Assembly: GCA_945877965.1 (NCBI GenBank)
Contig: CAMCTH010000004.1
Location: 1 to 20,955, forward strand
Direction: 5' to 3'
Length of the DNA stretch: 20,955 bases
DNA from: Planctomicrobium piriforme
Lineage (GTDB): Bacteria; Planctomycetota; Planctomycetia; Pirellulales; PNKZ01
The notes beneath the pieces are model-generated. The model was not told the origin of the DNA, did not search any database, and was given only the letters and a program-made list of their open reading frames with translations. Of this stretch, positions 16,700-20,955 are shown piece after piece. Position 1 is the first letter of the stretch. Every line of letters starts with the position of its first letter. A program made the translations under genes and the position numbers.

Positions 16700-19042
16700 A
16701 TGGTCCAGACAACACGGCGGATGTCGTTCTTCATGGTCCCCGCGGCCATCGCGTTGGTCTCCTTCGGCCTGACGGCCGGAGCACAAGACAAGGCTGCAAC
16801 CGAGAAAAAGGCGGAGCCCAAGGTTCCGTCGAAGGTCGACGCGACCGAAAAGGCAGAGAAACCGGCCCCCAAGGCCACGAAGCCTGCAACGAAGGTAGCC
16901 CCCAAAGCCGCCACACCGACGGCCACGCAACCAATCACCAAACCCGCCACGAGTGCCACGAAGCCCGTAGCCAAGCCGGTCGCTCAAACGACGCCGAGCG
17001 CCACAAAACCCGCTCCGAGCGCGACCAAGCCCGTTGCAACCGCCAAGCCGACGCCTAGCGCAACGAAACCGGTTGCGACTGCCAAGCCAACCCCGAGCGC
17101 GACGAAGCCCGTCGTCGCCACGACCAAACCTGCCGTCACGCCGACTGCTACGAAGCCGGTCGAAGTAAAGACGGCGACGAAGGCCGATGAACCGAAAGCC
17201 GTCGCCGCGCCGCAGCCGAAGCCGGTCGTTGCCGCGCCGGTCCCGGCCGTGAAGCCGTCGCCCGCCGCCATCGCGTTGGCCAAGCAGATTCGTGCCGCGA
17301 AGAACGACTTCGCCGCCGCTGATGCCGCCGCACAACAAAAAGCACGCGGCAAGCTCGTCGCCGCGCTGAACAAACTCGACGCTCGTCTCTCGGCCGACGG
17401 CCAGAACGGCGCCGACTGGAAGTCGTTCCTGCTGTTCGCCGACCTGCAAGCGGAATTGAACAAGAAGTCGGACGTCGACACCGCGAAGCTCGCGACGATC
17501 GGTCGCCGCTACTCGGCCGGCTACGTCGGTCTCGAAGGGAACGACTATCGCAACACGGCGATCGCCCTCGAAGAATTCACCGCCGCCACGGAAGTTGCGC
17601 AGAACAAGGACCTGAAGAAGAGCTTCGAAACGACGCTGGAAGAACTCGCCGACGCGACCGAAACGATCGGCGACGCGGGTCCGGATTCGACGCAAGCCGC
17701 CCAACTCGGCCGACTCGTCGGCTGGCTCGACGCGCACGGTCAATCGGACAAGATCGTCACGGCCGTCACGACGAAGTACTCGCAGCCTAACTTGCTGTTC
17801 GACGTCACGCAGGCCTTCGCCGACGAGTCGCTCGCGCAGCCGATCGACCGCACCGAACCGGTCCGCGATTGCATTCTCGGCACGTCGATCAGCGGCCGCG
17901 GCCGAACGGTCGGCGATGTGAAGCTCGACTTCATTCCGTCCGACGACCGCGCCACGATCGAAGCCCGGATGTATGGCATCAATCAATCGCGTACCGTCGG
18001 CGTCAACCGCTCGGCCCTGATCTTCAGCACGGGCCGCACCGAACTCGGCGGCCGGCAACTGCTGTTCGTCGATCAAGACGGCCTCACCGCCGGCCACGCG
18101 ATCGCGACGGCTCGGGTGAACAATCACATCTACGGCTTCGGCTCGACGAAGCGGGGCATCATGGGGAAGATCGTCACCAAGATCGCCGCCAAGAAGGCTC
18201 CCCAGCAGCAGGCTCAAGGACAAGCCATCGCCGGGGCGCATGCCAAGCAACGGCTCTATCGTCAGCTCGATAGCGAAGCCAAAGAGATGGTGCTCAAGGC
18301 GAACGAAGAGTTCACCAAGCGCGTTCGCTTGCCGCTGAAGCGATTCAACGCCGAGCCGGAAGTGTTCCAATTCACCACGACCGACGACGCGCTCCGCCTG
18401 CGAGTGTTGCAAGCGACGACCGGCAAGTTAGCCGCCCCGTCCGCACCGCCGAAGCTGCCGTCCGGCACGGGCATCGGCCTCCGCGTACATCGTTCGCTGA
18501 TCGACAACGGCGCGCAACAGATGCTGGCCGGCCGCAAATTTGATCGCGAGCGGATCGACGACTTGGTCCGCAAGCAATTCGGCCTCGAATTGAAAGAGCG
18601 GAACGAAGAGGACGAAGTGCCGTTCTCGATCACGTTCGCCGACAAGGATCCGGTCACCGTCGCCTTCGCCGGCGACAAGGTGAGCATCACCGTCCGCAGC
18701 AAGGGCTTCACGTCGGACGACAAGTCGCTCGAAGCGATGGAGATCACGACGCACTACCTCGTGTCGGCCAATGAACAGGGTCTGAAGCTCACCCGCGACG
18801 GCGAATACGAAATCTATCCGCCGGGCTTCAAGCGGGGCGTCGACAAGCTGTCGTTCCAACAAACTTCGCTCCGCACGCTCTTGAAGAAGAAGTTCGAAAA
18901 AGTCCTGCCGGCCGAGTTCGTCGGCGAAGGGATCGTGCTAGACGAAGGACGCGGGACGATCTACATTGCCCACGTCGATGCCGACGACGATTGGTTGTCG
19001 CTCGGGTTCAAGAAGCGAGCCGAGCCGGTCGCGGCCGAATAA
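16700..19042 (+). CDS. Secreted protein with histone-H1-like Lys/Pro/Ala/Thr-rich N-terminal tail
   Basis: A 780-residue exported protein of unknown function. The signal peptide is residues 1-28 (SFFMVPAAIALVSFGLTAGA). Residues 29-190 are an unstructured, basic Lys/Ala/Pro/Thr tail containing a 13-residue repeat, PSATKPVATAKPT, at 106-118 and 119-131 with a partial third copy. A helical region (about 190-345) follows, then a conserved-looking domain with DCILGTSISGRGRTVGDVKL, GINQSRTVGVNRSALIFSTG and a VLQATTGKLAAP segment. The GTSI-x-G-x-GRT-x-G and SRTVG-x-N features recall a planctomycete secreted family of unknown role, a statement from memory. The ATG at 16700 has GAGAG upstream; an ATG seven codons later is also possible. 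The next gene starts 40 bases after the stop and may be co-transcribed. Confidence 0.8.
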   Translation: MVQTTRRMSFFMVPAAIALVSFGLTAGAQDKAATEKKAEPKVPSKVDATEKAEKPAPKATKPATKVAPKAATPTATQPITKPATSATKPVAKPVAQTTPSATKPAPSATKPVATAKPTPSATKPVATAKPTPSATKPVVATTKPAVTPTATKPVEVKTATKADEPKAVAAPQPKPVVAAPVPAVKPSPAAIALAKQIRAAKNDFAAADAAAQQKARGKLVAALNKLDARLSADGQNGADWKSFLLFADLQAELNKKSDVDTAKLATIGRRYSAGYVGLEGNDYRNTAIALEEFTAATEVAQNKDLKKSFETTLEELADATETIGDAGPDSTQAAQLGRLVGWLDAHGQSDKIVTAVTTKYSQPNLLFDVTQAFADESLAQPIDRTEPVRDCILGTSISGRGRTVGDVKLDFIPSDDRATIEARMYGINQSRTVGVNRSALIFSTGRTELGGRQLLFVDQDGLTAGHAIATARVNNHIYGFGSTKRGIMGKIVTKIAAKKAPQQQAQGQAIAGAHAKQRLYRQLDSEAKEMVLKANEEFTKRVRLPLKRFNAEPEVFQFTTTDDALRLRVLQATTGKLAAPSAPPKLPSGTGIGLRVHRSLIDNGAQQMLAGRKFDRERIDDLVRKQFGLELKERNEEDEVPFSITFADKDPVTVAFAGDKVSITVRSKGFTSDDKSLEAMEITTHYLVSANEQGLKLTRDGEYEIYPPGFKRGVDKLSFQQTSLRTLLKKKFEKVLPAEFVGEGIVLDEGRGTIYIAHVDADDDWLSLGFKKRAEPVAAE
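17015..17113 (+). repeat. 39-base in-frame tandem repeat (about 2.5 copies)
   Basis: It encodes two full copies of PSATKPVATAKPT and a partial third inside the Lys/Pro tail. The copies differ at synonymous sites, so the protein repeat is kept while the DNA has diverged. That argues for selection on the protein sequence rather than very recent duplication. Confidence 0.8.
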
Positions 19043-19082
19043 CGGCCGGCGGAACGGTTCGAGACGGAAAGGATGCAATGCC

Positions 19083-19559
19083 ATGGATCGGCATGTCGAA
19101 ATCACGTTCGATTGTCTGCCGCTGCGCTCGATTACGCGCGTCGACATTCCGCTCGACGCTTCGCCCAAGTTTCGCGCCAAGTGTGAACGGATCAAGAGCG
19201 CGCTCGAACAACACGGCACGCTGAACACGTACTATCTGCATCACGCGCAGTGCACGTTCCACCTGACGAACAATCCCGACCTGGGGATGCTGGAGTTCGA
19301 GTTCGAAGGGACGGCGATTACCGACGAGGCCGATCTCAAGACGACGGCCGCGGCGCTGGAAGTGACGCTGAAGCGCGAAACGTGCGATTGGCTGACCGAG
19401 CCGGTCGTCGCCTGGTTTCGCGATACGGTCCGACGGGCCGTCATGGCCGAGTTCGACCGCTACATCGAGGCGGGCGACCTGAGCCGCGCGAAAGAACGCA
19501 TCGCCAAGCAGCAAGCCGAGATGGAAGCCGGCGGCGGCTTCGTGGGGATGTATCTGTAA
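19083..19559 (+). CDS. Conserved-looking hypothetical protein, cytosolic
   Basis: A 158-residue protein without signal peptide or membrane segment; I do not recognise the family. It begins with HVEITFDCLPLRSITRVDIP, a beta-hairpin-like segment, continues with helices and strands (CTFHLTNNPDLGMLEFEFEG, about residues 57-76), and ends with a charged helix (DLSRAKERIAKQQAEMEAGG) that could form a coiled coil. Three cysteines (11, 34, 57) are scattered, and a fourth (100) precedes DWLTEPVVAWF. The ATG at 19083 follows GGAAAGGATGC; the open frame extends upstream into the preceding gene but without a better start. With 40 bases between them, it is probably in one transcript with the Lys/Pro-tail gene, although it lacks an export signal. 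Confidence 0.72.
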   Translation: MDRHVEITFDCLPLRSITRVDIPLDASPKFRAKCERIKSALEQHGTLNTYYLHHAQCTFHLTNNPDLGMLEFEFEGTAITDEADLKTTAAALEVTLKRETCDWLTEPVVAWFRDTVRRAVMAEFDRYIEAGDLSRAKERIAKQQAEMEAGGGFVGMYL

Positions 19560-19590
19560 GTGTCCGAACGACACACGCCGAGCGCAAAAC

Positions 19591-19634
19591 AAAGCGAGCG
19601 GCGTTCTACGAAGAGAACGCCGCTCGCATGTGTT
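19591..19634. terminator. Bidirectional intrinsic terminator
   Basis: GCGAGCGGCGTTCT (19594-19607) and AGAACGCCGCTCGC (19614-19627) form a perfect 14-bp stem with the loop ACGAAG. AAAACAAA lies before it and TGTGTTT after it. It separates two convergent genes and can serve both. Confidence 0.85.
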
Positions 19635-19658
19635 TGGTAACTGCGGATCGCCGGCGAA

Positions 19659-19874
19659 TTATTCGCGCGGACGGACCGCACCGGTCAAGCCGCTGTAATC
19701 CGAGCGGTCTTCAGGGTGCCACAACGGCAAGCCCATCGCGATCCGACGAGCCAGGACGTCGAGCTTCTCGGTCGAACCGGCAGGAGCGTCGGTCGGCGAG
19801 AATTCATTGTTCACGTGCGGAACATAATCTTCGTCGTGGCCGAACTGCAAAATCGCGTCAAAAACGTTTCCCAT
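19659..19874 (-). CDS. Small hypothetical protein (71 residues)
   Basis: A short, acidic, probably cytosolic protein: it starts MGNVFDAILQFGHDEDYVPH and ends with LPLWHPEDRSDYSGLTGAV. There is no signal peptide, membrane segment or Cys. The non-repetitive composition with several aromatic, His and Asp residues is unlike the Arg/Ala-rich frames that GC-rich DNA yields by chance. The product ends 32 bases before a terminator correctly oriented for it. A GGAGG lies about 19 bases before the ATG, farther than usual. I recall similar short proteins in planctomycetes but cannot name a family or function. Confidence 0.7.
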   Translation of the reverse strand: MGNVFDAILQFGHDEDYVPHVNNEFSPTDAPAGSTEKLDVLARRIAMGLPLWHPEDRSDYSGLTGAVRPRE

Positions 19875-20274
19875 CGTTACTGTCTCTAACCTCCGAAGTT
19901 ACACCCACGGCGTCGAATCCGGCCCCCGGGTTTCGGGCGGCCCTTCGACTGCGTCCCCCGGCGATCGACACGCACCGTCACGACATTCGTGGCGGCTGGA
20001 ACGGCGATCGCGGTGCCTTGAACTACGACGTGACGCGGGTTTGGTTCGTCTCGTCGCTGGGGCGGGCGTGGCACCAGACTCAATGAAGTCACCCATTGTT
20101 CCTGCCGGTTCGCGATAGTCAAGTTTTTTAGGCCCCTGATTTGATACGATCCTCAAGAGTGGGGATTCCCCTAACACGCTGTCGCATCGTCGCAATCTCC
20201 ATCTGTATAATGAGTTACCAATGATCGACGCTCCGACGTCGGGGCGGCGATCGGCGTAAAAATCTTGCCAAAAT
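19875..20274. other. Divergent spacer, no secure gene
   Basis: About 400 bases separate the 71-residue protein gene from yjbQ. One minus-strand frame (19886-20122, TTG start, 78 residues) ends 11 bases before the small gene and contains that gene's GGAGG, but its composition is ambiguous. The right part is more AT-rich and carries the yjbQ promoter candidate. On the minus strand, TTGACT at about 20117-20122 followed after 16 bases by AACAAT may be a promoter for the small gene. Confidence 0.45.
20182..20211 (+). promoter_or_regulatory. Probable promoter of yjbQ
   Basis: A perfect -10 hexamer TATAAT (20206-20211) is in place, with a poor -35 (TCGCAT, 20182-20187, 18-base spacing). Transcription would start near 20218, giving a leader of about 57 bases before the GTG start. 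Confidence 0.5.
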
Positions 20275-20712
20275 GTGAGCGAAAGAACCGTGTGGATTCA
20301 ACGCGAAATTCAACTGCCGACCCTGTCGCGAGGCTTTCATTTGGTCACTCGGCAGGTCGTCGAGGCCCTGCCGGAACTGGCCCGCACCCGAGTCGGATTG
20401 CTCCATGTTTTCATCCGCCATACGTCGGCCTCGCTGACCATCAACGAGAACGCCGACCCCGACGTTCCGGCCGACCTGGAACGGGCGCTGAACGCGACCG
20501 CGCCGGAAGACTTTCCGTACGTCCACACGGTCGAAGGCCCTGACGATATGCCGGCCCATGTGAAGTCGGTCCTCATCGGCAGCTCGGTGAGCTTGCCGGT
20601 CGGCAACGGCAAGCTGATGCTCGGCACTTGGCAGGGGATCTACTTGGCCGAACATCGCGACCATGCCACGCGGCGCACGCTGGTGCTGACGCTGCAAGGC
20701 GAAGCGGCCTAA
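20275..20712 (+). CDS. yjbQ: YjbQ family protein (UPF0047)
   Basis: A 145-residue cytosolic protein of the YjbQ/UPF0047 family, small beta-rich trimers. Databases annotate the family as secondary thiamine-phosphate synthase on the basis of weak activity of the E. coli member; the physiological role is unsettled. Family motifs are complete: RHTSASLTINENADPDV (48-64), EGPDDMPAHVKS (87-98) with the conserved His95, and GTWQGIYLAEHRD (117-129) with His127. The length is typical. The start is GTG at 20275; the overlapping ATG at 20273 is out of frame and stops at once. The stop codon overlaps the stop of the convergent gene by 3 shared bases (20709-20712), so no terminator separates them. Confidence 0.93.
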   Translation: MSERTVWIQREIQLPTLSRGFHLVTRQVVEALPELARTRVGLLHVFIRHTSASLTINENADPDVPADLERALNATAPEDFPYVHTVEGPDDMPAHVKSVLIGSSVSLPVGNGKLMLGTWQGIYLAEHRDHATRRTLVLTLQGEAA

Positions 20713-20955
20713 GCGGCGGCAGACGACGACAACAATCGCTCGACGTCGTCCCCCAGCGAATCACACGTCGTCGTCGGATGGACGTTGCGATCGACGTGGT
20801 CGATTGCCGCCAGGCAGCGCTCGATCACCGCGGCGCAAACCTCGGCATCGAGCGGCTGACGACGAACCGTTTGCTCGGCCGCCCGCTGCAACTCGGGGTC
20901 TTCGGCGGTCGGACCGCCGACCATCGTGCGAGCGACCTGCCGAAAGTATTCGACC
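20709..20955 (-). CDS. C-terminal end of a DNA polymerase III delta'-like protein, cut by window edge
   Basis: The last 81 or so residues of a protein that continues past the right edge. The segment is helical, with VEYFRQVARTMVGG, then RAAEQTVRRQPLDAEVCAAV and CLAAIDHVDRNVHPTTTCDS, ending in DDVERLLSSSAAA. The pattern of a helix with ERCL-x2-ID-x-VDRN followed by a short helix resembles the C-terminal domain of clamp-loader delta' (HolB-like) proteins, where EQIDRNANQATLIE-type ends are common. This rests on one motif, so other helical proteins remain possible. The reading frame is open through the edge. The tail Ser/Ala run overlaps the stop of yjbQ. Confidence 0.5.
   Translation of the reverse strand, partial: VEYFRQVARTMVGGPTAEDPELQRAAEQTVRRQPLDAEVCAAVIERCLAAIDHVDRNVHPTTTCDSLGDDVERLLSSSAAA

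Noticed and set aside
16598..18412. Long minus-strand frame (604 codons) opposite the Lys/Pro-tail gene
   Set aside because: Arg/Gly/Leu-rich low-complexity translation with no start signals; a mirror of the real gene's codon bias.

Overview
The window looks like a chromosomal segment of a planctomycete (phylum Planctomycetota, possibly Pirellulales-like). The evidence is high GC with G/C-ending codons, loosely packed genes with palindrome-rich spacers, and several secreted proteins of a planctomycete style: a cytochrome c/copper monooxygenase fusion, a DUF11 lipoprotein, a Cys-rich lipoprotein and low-complexity secreted proteins. The phylum assignment is inferred from gene content; no rRNA or tRNA gene is visible. 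Apart from small dispersed repeats there is no mobile element, CRISPR array or phage gene.

Layout, left to right. A truncated fabI (minus) runs off the left edge. A secreted cytochrome c/PHM-like copper monooxygenase with a C-terminal EF-hand (minus) is divergent from a SAM methyltransferase (plus). A Gly-rich secreted protein (minus) is divergent from a membrane pyrophosphatase, hppA (plus), which has a promoter-like site, a leader of about 280 nt and a strong terminator. Then come an SDR oxidoreductase, a 23-cysteine lipoprotein, a PAP2-type membrane phosphatase and a benzoylformate-decarboxylase-like ThDP enzyme, all plus. The minus strand then carries a stand-alone LigD-type 3'-phosphoesterase domain, a large four-repeat DUF11 lipoprotein and a thioredoxin-like/CAP-like secreted protein. 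Divergent from the last is a secreted protein with a histone-H1-like Lys/Pro/Ala/Thr tail, followed closely by a 158-residue cytosolic protein. A 71-residue minus-strand protein, a YjbQ-family gene (plus) and the C-terminal end of a DNA polymerase III delta'-like gene (minus, cut by the right edge) complete the window.

The genes do not form one pathway. A recurring theme is the cell envelope: at least six products are exported or lipid-anchored, and two carry many or regularly paired cysteines. hppA couples pyrophosphate hydrolysis to ion transport; its residues suggest a K+-dependent type and it carries an extra domain of about 100 residues on the predicted outer side. No defence island or biosynthetic cluster was found. 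The least explained items are the hppA insertion, the stand-alone phosphoesterase with one changed catalytic residue, the Cys-patterned envelope proteins, and five structurally different palindromic elements in the spacers.
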